Origin: Planctomycetota bacterium
GTDB lineage: Bacteria > Planctomycetota > Planctomycetia > Gemmatales > Gemmataceae
DNA: 64,000 bases
Direction of reading: 5' to 3'
Assembly (NCBI GenBank): GCA_016873095.1
Contig: VGYC01000006.1
Location: 1 to 64,000, forward strand
Below, piece by piece: positions 1 through 8,362 of the stretch. Below the pieces are notes generated by a model that was not told the origin of the DNA, did not search any database, and saw only the letters and a program-made list of their open reading frames with translations. Within the stretch, counting starts at the first letter, position 1, and each line of letters opens with the position of its first letter. The position numbers were made by a program, and so were the translations under genes.

Positions 1-582
1 TCCACCCGGCGGCTGTGTGCCGCCCGGAGGTTGAATACCGCCCGGGGGTTGCATGCCACCCGGAGGCTGCATCCCGCCTGGAGGTTGGGTTCCACCCGGC
101 GGCTGTGTGCCACCCGGAGGTTGAATACCGCCCGGAGGTTGCATGCCACCTGGGGGCTGCATCCCACCTGGAGGTTGAGTTCCACCCGGCGGCTGTGTGC
201 CACCCGGAGGTTGCGTGCCGCCCGGCGGCTGCGTGCCACCCGGCGGCTGCGTGCCACCCGGCGGTTGCATGTTGGTCGGTGGTTGAATACCGCCTGGAGG
301 TTGCGTGCCACCCGGCGGTTGCATGTTAGTAGGTGGTTGAACGCCGCCTGGAGGTTGCGTGCCGCCTGGAGGCTGCATATTGGTTGGTGGCTGTATGCCC
401 CCAGGAGGTGTCATGCCGCCGGGAGGGGTGAAGTTTGGCAGGTACTTCTGCCAGTCGTTGCCGAAGTTATTCTTGGCGATCTTTTCAAGAAAGTCACCCG
501 GAGGGAGCGCCTGAGCCTGGATCTTCTCCACTGTCATCAGGCAGGCTGCTAGAGACAAGGCAACGACGACGCCCTTCTTCAT
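1..582 (-). CDS. Secreted QPPGGx-repeat protein, partial (runs off left edge)
   Basis: The frame reads leftward from an ATG at 582 to position 1 with no stop, so at least 194 residues are coded and the C-terminus lies outside the window. The start has a strong ribosome site (GGGAGGGAG, about 7 nt upstream). Residues 1-23 look like a Sec signal peptide (MKKGVVVALSLAACLMTVEK...AQA). A short globular stretch (about residues 24-50) follows, and then a run of six-residue units QPPGGx (x = T, M, I or V) with interspersed QPPTNM units to the window edge. At DNA level this is an 18-bp tandem repeat. The function is unknown. A Pro/Gly-rich extended fibre or linker at the cell surface is my inference. 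The other reading frames over the repeat are shadows. Confidence 0.75.
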   Translation of the reverse strand, partial: MKKGVVVALSLAACLMTVEKIQAQALPPGDFLEKIAKNNFGNDWQKYLPNFTPPGGMTPPGGIQPPTNMQPPGGTQPPGGVQPPTNMQPPGGTQPPGGIQPPTNMQPPGGTQPPGGTQPPGGTQPPGGTQPPGGTQPPGGMQPPGGMQPPGGIQPPGGTQPPGGTQPPGGMQPPGGMQPPGGIQPPGGTQPPGG

Positions 583-629
583 GGTCGAACTCCCTCCCGC
601 GGAAATGCAACTCTTCACAGTGAAGAGTA
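424..629 (-). promoter_or_regulatory. Leader of the QPPGGx gene with 19-bp palindrome and -10 candidate
   Basis: An almost perfect palindrome, ACTCTTCAC-A-GTGAAGAGT, lies at 610-628, 28 to 46 nt upstream of the ATG at 582. It overlaps a possible -10 (TACTCT, 629-624). A TTGACG -35 candidate sits at 653-648, 18 nt away. An A-rich tract lies directly upstream of that -35 on this strand (661-679). The palindrome could be a repressor operator or a leader hairpin. Sequence pattern only; the span also takes in the first codons of the gene. Confidence 0.35.
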
Positions 630-684
630 CTCCGATGCTTCCCGTATCGTCAAGCGGATTCTTTTTTTTCTTTTTTTCTATGGT

Positions 685-712
685 TTGATTTGCATGCGCG
701 GCGAATTATAAT
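685..712 (+). promoter_or_regulatory. Sigma-70-like promoter for the metzincin-like gene
   Basis: TTGATT (685-690), a 16-nt spacer and a consensus TATAAT (707-712) face right, about 60 nt before the ATG at 775. A pyrimidine tract (661-679) lies just upstream and could serve as an UP element both here and, as its A-rich complement, for the leftward gene. Confidence 0.55.
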
Positions 713-774
713 CCATGTTAATACCTTGTGCTAGCGCAGCTCCCCAGCGGAAGATCCAGTTACCAGAGGCCGCC

Positions 775-3390
775 ATGCATTGCCGACCGGGTTCGCGCCG
801 TGCCGGACAGACGATTCGTCTGGCTCTCGAGACATTGGAAAGACGCATTGTCCCGGCCGCTCCTGCCGGCAACGATCTGATCTGGAGGAACTACACTGCC
901 GCGGAAGCCTTCTCGCTGCACAGCAATCCGGGCGCGACCAAGGTCATCTACCTGGATTTTGACGGACATACCGTATCCAACACTTCCTGGAACACCTCTT
1001 ACAACGGTGGCAACGACATCGTGCAAGAGGCCTGGAGCATGGACGGCGATCGCAATACGTTCAGCACCGCCGAGCGCGACAAGATCATCGAGCTCTGGCG
1101 CATGATCGCCGAGGATTTTGTCCCCTTTGACGTCAACGTGACAACGCAGGATCCGGGCGTGGCTGCCCTGACCCAGTCTAACGCGGCCGACACCACTTAC
1201 GGCATTCGCGTGCTCATCGGCCCGAGGCCGTCGGTTTCCGATCCCACGGGAGGCGGGGCCGACTGGGACTCTGCCGGCGGCATCGCCGTCACGCCGTCTT
1301 TCGGCTCCAGCAACGACATCGGTTGCTTCGCCTGGAACGGCGAGTCCAGCGCCACGCCCGAAGTCTCGTTGCCGGATACCGTCAGCCACGAGGTCGGCCA
1401 CACGCTCGGTCTCACCCACGACGGCACGAGCACCGACGAATACTATTCCGGCCACGGCACTGGCGCTGTCAGCTGGGGCCCCATCATGGGCGGCCCCTAC
1501 GGCAGAAGCTTGACGCAATGGAGCCGCGACTCCTACACCGACGCCGACAATTCCGAAGACGATCTGTCCATCATCGTGACCGGCAACGGCTTTGGTTGCC
1601 GGCCGGATGACTATGGCGACACGATCGCCACGGCCTTCTCCATTGGCGCACAATTCCAGGCCACGCTGACGACGACCTACGGCATCATCGAGAGAAATAC
1701 CGACAGCGATTTCTTCACCTTCTATGCAGGCGCGGGCCCGGCCAGCATTCAAGTTGATCCGCTCTTCGTCGGCCGCAACCTGGACATCCTCGCCGAGCTC
1801 TACAATGCCAGCGGCACGCTGATCGCCAGCAGCAACCCGGTAGACAACGTCAACGCCAGCTTCGTCATCAGCCTCCCCGCCAACGGCAACTACTACCTCA
1901 GGGTCAGCGGCACCGGTCGGCCGGGGACGGACGGCTACCCCAACTACGGTAGCCTCGGCAACTATCGCATCACCGGCACTGTCTCGCAGCCGACCGACCT
2001 CGTCATCAACGGCGACGCCAGTTCGCCGAACCAGAATGACGTTATCCGCATGGTCATGGACGCGACCGTGGCCAACAGGCTCAATGTTTTCATCAACAAC
2101 AACACGGCCACGCCGACGTCCGTCTACTCCACGCAACTCATTCGCCGCATCATCGTCAACGGCCTGGGAGGCAACGACACGCTGATCCTCGACTTCAGCC
2201 GCGGCAATTTCATCCCCGCCGACGGCTTGACCTACGACGGTGGCGCCGGTTCCAATGTGCTGCGCACGGTCGGCGGCGCCTTCGCCAGCGAGATCTTCAC
2301 GCCGATGAGTCTCGCCGCCGGAACCGTGCAGTTCGGCACATCGCTGGTCAGCTACAGCAATGTCTTCCAGTTCGTCGATCTGGCCGGCGTCACGACGGCC
2401 ACTTACAACGCGACCGCCGGCAGCGACTTCATCGGCTTGACGGACGGCGCCGTATTCTCCGGGGTTCAGGCAGCGCGCTTCAGCAGCGCCAGCAGCGCCT
2501 TCACCGTGGTCGATTTTGCCAACAAGACGAATGTCCGCATCAACGCCCTGCAAGGCAACGACATCGTCGCGATCAACAATCCCGCCTCGGCTGCCGGACT
2601 GATGTCGCTCGACCTGGACGGCGGCGGGGGTTTCGACACCTTGATCGGCCCCGATGTCGCGCTCACCTGGAAGTTGACCGGCGTCAACAGCGGCCACATC
2701 CAGGGGTTGAACGCTCTTTTCAGCAACTTCCAGAATCTGAATGGAGGCAGCCAGCGTGACGTGTTTGCCTTCGGCGCCGCCGGCTCCCTGAAAGGCCGCA
2801 TCCAGGCGGGCGGCGGCAGCAACTGGCTCGACTATTCCGAGGTCGCCGGCGGCGTCCGGGCGAACCTCGCCAAGGGTGCCGGCTCACGCATCACCGGCGG
2901 TTTCGCCGGAATTCTGCACCTCTCGGGCAGCGCCGGCGGCGGCGACAAGCTGATCGGCAGCGGCCCGGGCAATATCCTGGTCGGACACGGCACCCGGAAT
3001 TCGCTCACTGCCGGCCGAGGCCGCAGCTTGCTCATCGGTGGCTTCGGACTGAATGCCGGCGTCGGCGGCAAGAGCGACGACATCATCATTGCCGGCCGAA
3101 CCACCTTCGACAATGACTTCACGGCACTTGAAGCCATCCTGGCAACCTGGAAATCCGCGGCATCCTACCAGGCACGCGTCGCTGCCCTGCGTACGGGGCC
3201 GAATCGGCTTGTCGTCGGCGACACCGTGTTTCTTCATCCCGGTTTCAACGGCGGCCGCGGACCACGCTTCGGCGCCAACGCCGGCACGCTGTACGATTCC
3301 ATTCTCGTCGGCGACACCGGCCGGGACTGGTTCTTTATCGCCAATGCCGGCAGCGTTTCCAAACGAGCCAGGAACGAACGCATCAATTGA
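775..3390 (+). CDS. Secreted metzincin-like metalloprotease with planctomycete N-terminal motif
   Basis: An 871-residue protein. I chose the ATG at 775 because AGAGG lies 8 nt before it and the product then opens with a basic stretch and LALETLERRIVPAA, the LExLExR-type N-terminus common on planctomycete exported proteins; the frame is open back to 715. Residues about 50-270 resemble a zinc protease domain with HEVGHTLGLTHD at 205-216, matching the metzincin HExxHxxGxxH/D pattern. Residues about 285-405 look like a PPC (pre-peptidase C-terminal) beta-sandwich ending in TGTVS. The rest (about 410-870) is Gly/Asn/Asp-rich with GGxGxD-like turns reminiscent of RTX or haemolysin-type repeats. Probably exported and active outside the cell on an unknown substrate. 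It has its own promoter and is divergent from the QPPGGx gene. Confidence 0.8.
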   Translation: MHCRPGSRRAGQTIRLALETLERRIVPAAPAGNDLIWRNYTAAEAFSLHSNPGATKVIYLDFDGHTVSNTSWNTSYNGGNDIVQEAWSMDGDRNTFSTAERDKIIELWRMIAEDFVPFDVNVTTQDPGVAALTQSNAADTTYGIRVLIGPRPSVSDPTGGGADWDSAGGIAVTPSFGSSNDIGCFAWNGESSATPEVSLPDTVSHEVGHTLGLTHDGTSTDEYYSGHGTGAVSWGPIMGGPYGRSLTQWSRDSYTDADNSEDDLSIIVTGNGFGCRPDDYGDTIATAFSIGAQFQATLTTTYGIIERNTDSDFFTFYAGAGPASIQVDPLFVGRNLDILAELYNASGTLIASSNPVDNVNASFVISLPANGNYYLRVSGTGRPGTDGYPNYGSLGNYRITGTVSQPTDLVINGDASSPNQNDVIRMVMDATVANRLNVFINNNTATPTSVYSTQLIRRIIVNGLGGNDTLILDFSRGNFIPADGLTYDGGAGSNVLRTVGGAFASEIFTPMSLAAGTVQFGTSLVSYSNVFQFVDLAGVTTATYNATAGSDFIGLTDGAVFSGVQAARFSSASSAFTVVDFANKTNVRINALQGNDIVAINNPASAAGLMSLDLDGGGGFDTLIGPDVALTWKLTGVNSGHIQGLNALFSNFQNLNGGSQRDVFAFGAAGSLKGRIQAGGGSNWLDYSEVAGGVRANLAKGAGSRITGGFAGILHLSGSAGGGDKLIGSGPGNILVGHGTRNSLTAGRGRSLLIGGFGLNAGVGGKSDDIIIAGRTTFDNDFTALEAILATWKSAASYQARVAALRTGPNRLVVGDTVFLHPGFNGGRGPRFGANAGTLYDSILVGDTGRDWFFIANAGSVSKRARNERIN

Positions 3391-3399
3391 TCGTCGCGT

Positions 3400-4551
3400 T
3401 CACGACAGAAGCTCGAGCAACCTGTTTCTGGCTTTGTGGTACTGACCGGCGCGGCAGTCACACTGCGCCTGCTCGATCTGCTCGCCCAGTTCCGCGGTGA
3501 AGGGAATTCCATCTCCAGCTGCCGGCGCTTCGGTCACGAGCCGTTGCGCGATGGCAGCGCACAGTTCCTTGATGCCGACACCGGCCGGCGACGACACCTG
3601 ACCGACGGCCGAAACCGACTGCCAGTCCCACGCTGCCGGCAGATCGACCTTGCTGATGACCAATGCCATGATGCCTGCAGGATCTTCGGGCAACATGGGT
3701 GCTGCTGAGCCATCCAGCAGCCACAGACACAGGTCGGCGTCACTTGCCAGTTGCCTGGCACGTTCGATGCCCTGGCGTTCCAGTGAAGCCGCGTTGTCGT
3801 GCCAGCCTGCCGTGTCGGAGACGGCCACAGGCCAGCCGTCGATGGCCAGCGTCGTGGTCACGACGTCGCGCGTCGTTCCCGCCTCGGGAGAGACCAGGCA
3901 ACGCGTGAAGCCGGCGAGCGCGTTGACCAGGCTGCTCTTGCCGACATTGGGAGCGCCTGCCACGACGACACGCCAGGGTGTGACCAGATGTGTGCCGAGC
4001 TGTCGCCGCGACAGCAGCGACCTCAACTCCTCGTCGGCAGCCTCGCCTTCGCCATTCTCCAGCTTCAGCAACACACGGTGGACGGCTCGCGCAAGCGCAC
4101 CATGAAACTGATCCAGCAGGATGCTGGCGACACGCAAGGTGGGCGCCTGTGCGAGTTGTTGCTGCGCCAGCAGTTGTAACTGTCGCGCACCTGCCTGGCG
4201 CTCCAGTTCCTGCCAGGCACAGGCGACCACGCCTTGTCTCGCGAGGACGTCGCATATCATGCCGACCGCCTGGTCGCCTCCATGACAGTGCAGTTCAAGC
4301 CAGGGAATCGGTTCGGCGTGGCGCGCGCAGAGGACGACGTCGTCGCTGCCGCCCTTGCCTGGCTCGCCGAGTCGGCCGAGCCAGATGCGGCCCGTGACCG
4401 GCCGGTTCGGCAGTTCGGTCACCTTCGCCGAGGGGGGGAAATGAAACAACTCTCTTGCGATGTCCCAGGCCCGCGTGCCGCGAACGGCCAGCGAGGCAAT
4501 GGCGCCCCGGCCGGGAGGAGTCAGCAGCGCCATGTATGTCGCGTCGCTCAC
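3400..4551 (-). CDS. MnmE/TrmE-like GTPase, C-terminally shortened
   Basis: MnmE with MnmG modifies U34 of some tRNAs. This 383-residue product opens MSDATYMALLTPPGRGAIA, the typical MnmE start, using a GTG at 4551 that overlaps the coaX stop (GTGA), so the two are probably translationally coupled; an in-frame ATG at 4533 is the alternative. The folate-binding-type N-terminal domain carries HCHGG. The GTPase domain has GAPNVGKSS (about residue 198), GTTRD, DTAGW and SKVD. Canonical MnmE is about 450 residues and ends FCIGK, whose Cys is needed for modification. Here the protein ends RNRLLELLS and that motif is absent, so its chemistry may differ. It sits at the end of an obg-coaX-mnmE-like leftward block. 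Confidence 0.8.
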   Translation of the reverse strand: MSDATYMALLTPPGRGAIASLAVRGTRAWDIARELFHFPPSAKVTELPNRPVTGRIWLGRLGEPGKGGSDDVVLCARHAEPIPWLELHCHGGDQAVGMICDVLARQGVVACAWQELERQAGARQLQLLAQQQLAQAPTLRVASILLDQFHGALARAVHRVLLKLENGEGEAADEELRSLLSRRQLGTHLVTPWRVVVAGAPNVGKSSLVNALAGFTRCLVSPEAGTTRDVVTTTLAIDGWPVAVSDTAGWHDNAASLERQGIERARQLASDADLCLWLLDGSAAPMLPEDPAGIMALVISKVDLPAAWDWQSVSAVGQVSSPAGVGIKELCAAIAQRLVTEAPAAGDGIPFTAELGEQIEQAQCDCRAGQYHKARNRLLELLS

Positions 4552-5294
4552 TTCCCTCTCTTGAATCGCGCCGACAGGCGCGCCCCCTCGAGAGTCATCT
4601 CGGGCCAAAGGACTGCGGGCAGCACGGCAGGAGCCAGCAAGCTGGCGTCGCCGCCGGTGAGGAAGATCGAGGTCGGTTGTGCTTGCTGCCCGCACAGCCG
4701 GCCAACAAGCTTGCCGATGCCGCCCGCGACTGCCCAGTAGATGCCGGCTTCGATCGCAGCCGGCGTGGATTTGGCCGGCACCTCAGGCATCGGCACCTTG
4801 GCCTCGATCGCAGGCAGTAATGCCGTGTAGTCGTGCAGGGCCTTGCCCATGAGGCGCAGGCCTGGAAAGATGGCGCCGCCGCAAAACGCGCCGTCGCCGT
4901 CAACCCAGTCGACCGTAACCGCCGAGCCGGCATCGACAATCACCGCCGGCTGCCCCGGCTCGCGGCGCGTGTTCGCAGCCACCGCGTTCAAGAGGCGATC
5001 GATGCCGACGTGACCGGGTTGCTCGAGCTTGACCAGTAGCGGCAGGTCTTCCGGCGCGTCGATGACAGCGACCGCGGATACAAGAGGTCGAAGCCATGCG
5101 CTCAAGCGATCCCGGACCGGCGGGTTCGCTCCGGTCACGATCCACGAGCCGGATGACGCTTGCCAGGCGTTGAATTGCTTTTGCCACGCGCTCGGATCAT
5201 CGGGCGGCAGAATGGCAATCTCGATGCCAGTCGCCGACGGTCTCGCCCACTTGATCCGGCTATTGCCCACGTCCACCAGAAAGTCGCCGTCCAC
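4548..5294 (-). CDS. coaX: Type III pantothenate kinase
   Basis: Catalyses ATP-dependent phosphorylation of pantothenate, the first step of coenzyme A synthesis, in the cytoplasm. Motifs of the ASKHA-fold type III family are visible: DVGNSR near residue 8 (phosphate loop), GHVGIDRLLNAVAAN, and DAGSAVTVDW followed by GGAIFPGL. I prefer the GTG at 5294 (GGAGG 4 nt upstream), which places DVGNSR at residues 8-13 as in known CoaX proteins and gives 248 residues. An ATG at 5402 would add 36 residues of unmatched sequence. The gene follows obg by about 110 nt and overlaps the next gene by 4 nt. Pantothenate-site residues were not checked individually. Confidence 0.88.
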   Translation of the reverse strand: MDGDFLVDVGNSRIKWARPSATGIEIAILPPDDPSAWQKQFNAWQASSGSWIVTGANPPVRDRLSAWLRPLVSAVAVIDAPEDLPLLVKLEQPGHVGIDRLLNAVAANTRREPGQPAVIVDAGSAVTVDWVDGDGAFCGGAIFPGLRLMGKALHDYTALLPAIEAKVPMPEVPAKSTPAAIEAGIYWAVAGGIGKLVGRLCGQQAQPTSIFLTGGDASLLAPAVLPAVLWPEMTLEGARLSARFKRGK

Positions 5295-5403
5295 AATGCC
5301 TCCGCTGGGCGGATGCCGGGCGGGCCAGATATGATCGAGGCCCGCCGTCAAACTTGGGTCAATCCATCGACCTTCGATCCGGGCCTCGAAGACTGTGCAC
5401 ATC

Positions 5404-6438
5404 CTACTGGGTTTTTTGGTTGCCTTCAACTGTTTCGGCTTTTTCCATGGGCAGCGCCGCCAGCGACTGGGCTATCAGCGTGACCAGGCGCGACAATCCT
5501 TGCCCGGTAACGGCCGATATCGCCAGAACCTCCCGGTCCAGCTCACGCGCCAGACGCCGGCTCACATCTTCCGCATCCGTGAGTTCGCTCTTGCTGACGG
5601 CAATAATCTCCGGCTTGTCACGCAGGTCTTGCCCGTGCAGCTCCAGTTCGCGGCGAATGGTGCGATAGTTTTGCACGGGATCGCTGCCATCCAGCGGCAA
5701 CGGTTCAACCAGGTGCACGAGCACGCGCGTCCGCTCGACGTGACGAAGGAATTCGTGCCCGAGGCCGATGCCCTCATGCGCGCCTTCGATGAGTCCGGGC
5801 AGGTCAGCCAGCACAAAGGTACGCTCGCCGCCAACCCTGACCAGTCCCAGATTCGGGTGCTTGGTCGTGAACGGGTAATCGGCGATCTCGGGCTGGGCGT
5901 GGGACAGCCGGCTCAGCAGCGTGGACTTGCCGGCATTGGGCAGGCCGATGAGCCCGGCGTCCGCGATCATCTTGAGTTCCAAAACGATCCAGCGCTCCTC
6001 GCCAGGCGTGCCGGGCTGAAACTCGCGCGGCGAGCGATTGACAGCGGTGGCGAATGCCTTGTTACCTCGTCCGCCGCGTCCTCCCTGACCCACGGTGACG
6101 TGCTGGTCCGCCTCGGTCAGGTCGCGCAGCACATGCCCGCGGTCGCGGTCCATGATGAGCGTTCCCGGCGGCACGTCGATGACGAGGTCCTTGCCGCGAC
6201 GGCCGTGGCAGTTCGCCGTGCCGCCCCCACCGCCATTCTGGGCCCGCCAGTGCTTGCGATGCACGATCGGCGCCAGGCTGTCGGCGCCCGCGACGGCACG
6301 GATGATCACGTCGCCGCCGTCGCCACCGTCGCCACCGTCCGGCCCTCCCAGAGGCACGTACTTTTCTCGCCGAAAACTGCAGCAGCCCCGGCCGCCGTCG
6401 CCCCCCTTCACGTAGATCACGACCCGATCCACAAACAT
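5404..6438 (-). CDS. obg: GTPase Obg/CgtA
   Basis: Essential ribosome-associated GTPase acting in 50S assembly and stress control. The 344-residue protein starts MFVDRVVIYVKGGDGGRGCCSFRREK, the typical glycine-rich Obg fold (residues 1-158, with repeated GGDGGDGG glycines). The G domain follows with GLPNAGKST (about 165), YPFTT (switch I), DLPGLIEGAHEG, SKSEL (in place of NKxD) and SAVTGQGL. The ATG at 6438 has GAGG about 8 nt upstream; the frame is open further up but that sequence is not Obg-like. First gene of a leftward block with coaX and the MnmE-like gene, and divergent from the small gene at 6548. Confidence 0.95.
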   Translation of the reverse strand: MFVDRVVIYVKGGDGGRGCCSFRREKYVPLGGPDGGDGGDGGDVIIRAVAGADSLAPIVHRKHWRAQNGGGGGTANCHGRRGKDLVIDVPPGTLIMDRDRGHVLRDLTEADQHVTVGQGGRGGRGNKAFATAVNRSPREFQPGTPGEERWIVLELKMIADAGLIGLPNAGKSTLLSRLSHAQPEIADYPFTTKHPNLGLVRVGGERTFVLADLPGLIEGAHEGIGLGHEFLRHVERTRVLVHLVEPLPLDGSDPVQNYRTIRRELELHGQDLRDKPEIIAVSKSELTDAEDVSRRLARELDREVLAISAVTGQGLSRLVTLIAQSLAALPMEKAETVEGNQKTQ

Positions 6439-6547
6439 GAACCATCCTCGGCTCGTCCAGATGCCCGGACGGCAGTAGCGAAATCTTTCTAGAAGTATAA
6501 ACGAAGCTGGTAAAATAACATATCGCCCGCCCATACAAGGAGGCGCC

Positions 6548-6736
6548 ATGGAACTTTCCCCGCCGCTCCAGCAGCTTCGCGAGCAATACCTCATTCACCT
6601 GGCCGAGGCGACATTCCCGCTGAAAGAAAAAGCCGTCGATCTCGAGGTCACCCTGGAGCTCTTGATCGAAGCCGCCGAGATGCTCCGGGACAGCCTGACG
6701 CACGAACTGGCCGAGGTCCGTTCCGAGCAAGACTGA
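6548..6736 (+). CDS. Small conserved-looking helical protein of unknown function
   Basis: A 62-residue acidic protein with an excellent ribosome site (AAGGAGG, 6 nt before the ATG), which is the main reason to accept it. The sequence (MELSPPLQQLREQYL... then LEVTLELLIEAAEMLRDSLTHELAEVR) has heptad-like Leu spacing and predicts two helices, perhaps a helical hairpin or dimeric coiled coil. No signal peptide, cysteines or recognisable domain. It lies 110 nt from the divergent obg start and 42 nt before the zinc-ribbon gene, with which it may be cotranscribed. Confidence 0.7.
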   Translation: MELSPPLQQLREQYLIHLAEATFPLKEKAVDLEVTLELLIEAAEMLRDSLTHELAEVRSEQD

Positions 6737-6742
6737 ATCACC

Positions 6743-6773
6743 GGGAGGCGAGGCTCCCGCCGAGCCGCGAACC
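6743..6773. repeat. Dispersed element family A, single arm
   Basis: GGGAGGCGAGGCTCCCG followed by CCGAGCCGCGAACC is one arm of the family found as inverted pairs at 17604-17682 and 36896-36975. It fills the gap between two genes and its purine-rich left end could serve as ribosome site for the next ATG (6779). Confidence 0.7.
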
Positions 6774-6778
6774 GATTC

Positions 6779-7351
6779 ATGCCCACGGAAATCTCCTGCT
6801 CGCGCTGCGGTCACCGGGTCACCGTCGTCGATGGCCAGCGCATCATCTGTCCCAACTGCAAGGAGACCGAGGCGGTCAAGGCACTGTTCGCGGCGCCGGC
6901 GCCGCCCCCGGAGGTGCATGCCTTCGAGCACGACGGGCGCCCGCAGATCACGTTTGTCTGTCCTTTTTGCAGCGAGGTCTACCCAGTCAGCGAGGATCTG
7001 GCCGGCAAGAAGATCAATTGCCGAAATTGCTACGAGGCCTCGCGCGCCCCCGGCAAGGAGAAGAAACCCAAGCCTGAAACGGAGCCTCCGGCCCCGGCTC
7101 CCGTACCGGGCGAACCATGGTTCTCCAGCTACGCAGATCACTTCGCCAATATCGGCATGATCGTGGGCGGCGGCGCCTGCCTGGCGGGAACGACGATCGC
7201 GCTTTCCTTCGTTAAGGGCAAGGAGATTCTGGCGCCGCTGTCGATCGCGCTGGGCTTCGTGGCCGCCTTCTTCCTGGTCGTGGGCGGTATGCTGACGCTG
7301 CGCATCGTCGTCGATGCCCTGCGCAAGCGTCCGGATCAAGAACGCAAGTGA
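6779..7351 (+). CDS. Zinc-ribbon membrane protein
   Basis: A 190-residue protein with two cysteine pairs at the N-terminus (CSRCG and CPNCK, residues about 8-30), a second ribbon (CPFC...CRNC, about 62-85), a Lys/Pro-rich linker, and two hydrophobic segments near the C-terminus (about 122-145 and 151-175) followed by a basic tail. It is therefore probably an inner-membrane protein with a cytoplasmic double zinc ribbon. Such proteins are common in planctomycetes, but I cannot name a function. The region immediately before the ATG is the family A repeat. folE follows at 185 nt. Confidence 0.8.
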   Translation: MPTEISCSRCGHRVTVVDGQRIICPNCKETEAVKALFAAPAPPPEVHAFEHDGRPQITFVCPFCSEVYPVSEDLAGKKINCRNCYEASRAPGKEKKPKPETEPPAPAPVPGEPWFSSYADHFANIGMIVGGGACLAGTTIALSFVKGKEILAPLSIALGFVAAFFLVVGGMLTLRIVVDALRKRPDQERK

Positions 7352-7535
7352 GAGGCTGTCCGAAAACGGGTCAGACCTCAGACTCCTTGCCTCTGAGTCC
7401 CGGATTGCCGGCGATTGCGCACGCTCCATCATCACGTTTGCGATCAGCAACGCCTCCTTTTCTGCTGCCGAACCGGGCAAGCTCATCTACACTGACTCTG
7501 AGCAATCACTGCACGGCAACCGTGGAAGGACAGAC

Positions 7536-8174
7536 ATGAACCAGCCGCCGCCTCCCGATGATCGACTGTTGACCGCAAGGCGAGGCCGTGAAGCTTCGGG
7601 CGGCGGCAGATCGGTCGATCACGCGCGGATCGAGTCGGCGGTTCGCGAGATCTTGCTGGCCGTCGGCGAGAATCCCGAGCGCGAGGGCTTGCTGGAGACG
7701 CCGGCGCGCGTGGCCCGCATGTACGCGGAACTCTTTGCCGGCCTGGGCCAGGACCCCGGCGAGCCGCTCAAGAAGACCTTCACGCAAAAATACGACGAGA
7801 TGGTCCTCGTCAAGGACATTGGCTTCGAGAGCATGTGCGAGCATCACCTGCTGCCGTTCATCGGCAAGGCGCACGTGGCCTACCTGCCCAACGGCAAGAT
7901 CGCCGGGCTCAGCAAGATCGCCCGCGTGGTGGAATTGCTGGCCCGCCGTCCACAGGTGCAGGAGCGCATGACCGAGGAACTGGCCGACCTGGTCATGGAA
8001 CGCCTCGGCGCCCGCGGCGTCGGCGTCGTCCTCGAAGCCATGCACACGTGCATGACCATCCGCGGCATCCGCAAACCCACCAGCCTGTGCACCACCAGCG
8101 CCATGCGCGGCTCGTTCCAGACGAATCTGTCGAGCCGCTCCGAGCTGATGGCACTGATTTATTCGGGACGGTGA
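7536..8174 (+). CDS. folE: GTP cyclohydrolase I
   Basis: Converts GTP to 7,8-dihydroneopterin triphosphate, the entry step to folate and pterin cofactors. The 212-residue product has the family hallmarks: [41 protein letters not shown] with zinc ligands Cys101 and His104, SKIARVVE, the second zinc Cys172 in HTCMTIRG, and the C-terminal SRSELM. The ATG at 7536 is preceded by GGAAGGA. The N-terminal 25 residues are low-complexity and variable, as usual. Pterins made here could also feed the H4MPT route suggested by the gene at 55921, but that is inference. Confidence 0.95.
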   Translation: MNQPPPPDDRLLTARRGREASGGGRSVDHARIESAVREILLAVGENPEREGLLETPARVARMYAELFAGLGQDPGEPLKKTFTQKYDEMVLVKDIGFESMCEHHLLPFIGKAHVAYLPNGKIAGLSKIARVVELLARRPQVQERMTEELADLVMERLGARGVGVVLEAMHTCMTIRGIRKPTSLCTTSAMRGSFQTNLSSRSELMALIYSGR

Positions 8175-8179
8175 AGAAG

Positions 8180-8362
8180 CTACTCCCTTTCCGCCCACAC
8201 GCGCACCTCGCCAGCGTCGTCGATTTCGACGTGAACGACGTTGGGGCAGCAGCACACCGGGCAGTCCTCGACGTACTCCTGGCTCGAGCCCGCGGACAGG
8301 TCGATCGGGACGATGATCTCCTCGCCGCACGAGTCGCAGGTGTAGGCGGCCTCGTCCTTCAT
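8180..8362 (-). CDS. CPXCG-motif cysteine-rich small protein
   Basis: A 60-residue protein with YTCDSCGEEI near the N-terminus and DCPVCCCPNVVHVEID in the second half, the pattern of the Cys-rich CPXCG family of presumed zinc-binding proteins; function unknown. The ATG at 8362 overlaps the tag stop codon (ATGA), which points to translational coupling with tag. Its stop lies 5 nt from the convergent folE stop. Confidence 0.85.
   Translation of the reverse strand: MKDEAAYTCDSCGEEIIVPIDLSAGSSQEYVEDCPVCCCPNVVHVEIDDAGEVRVWAERE

Noticed and set aside
1-420. CRISPR-like periodic repeats at the left edge
   Set aside because: The 18-bp units are contiguous with no spacers and keep one reading frame, so they are protein-coding repeats.
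31-552. Rightward frames of 104-173 codons over the left-edge repeats
   Set aside because: They are antisense shadows of the 18-bp repeats; the opposite strand has a signal peptide, a ribosome site and a consistent PPGG repeat.
760-2697. 645-codon leftward open frame under the metzincin-like gene
   Set aside because: Low-complexity Val/Asp/Gly antisense sequence typical of GC-rich shadow frames; the + strand carries HExxHxxGxxHD.
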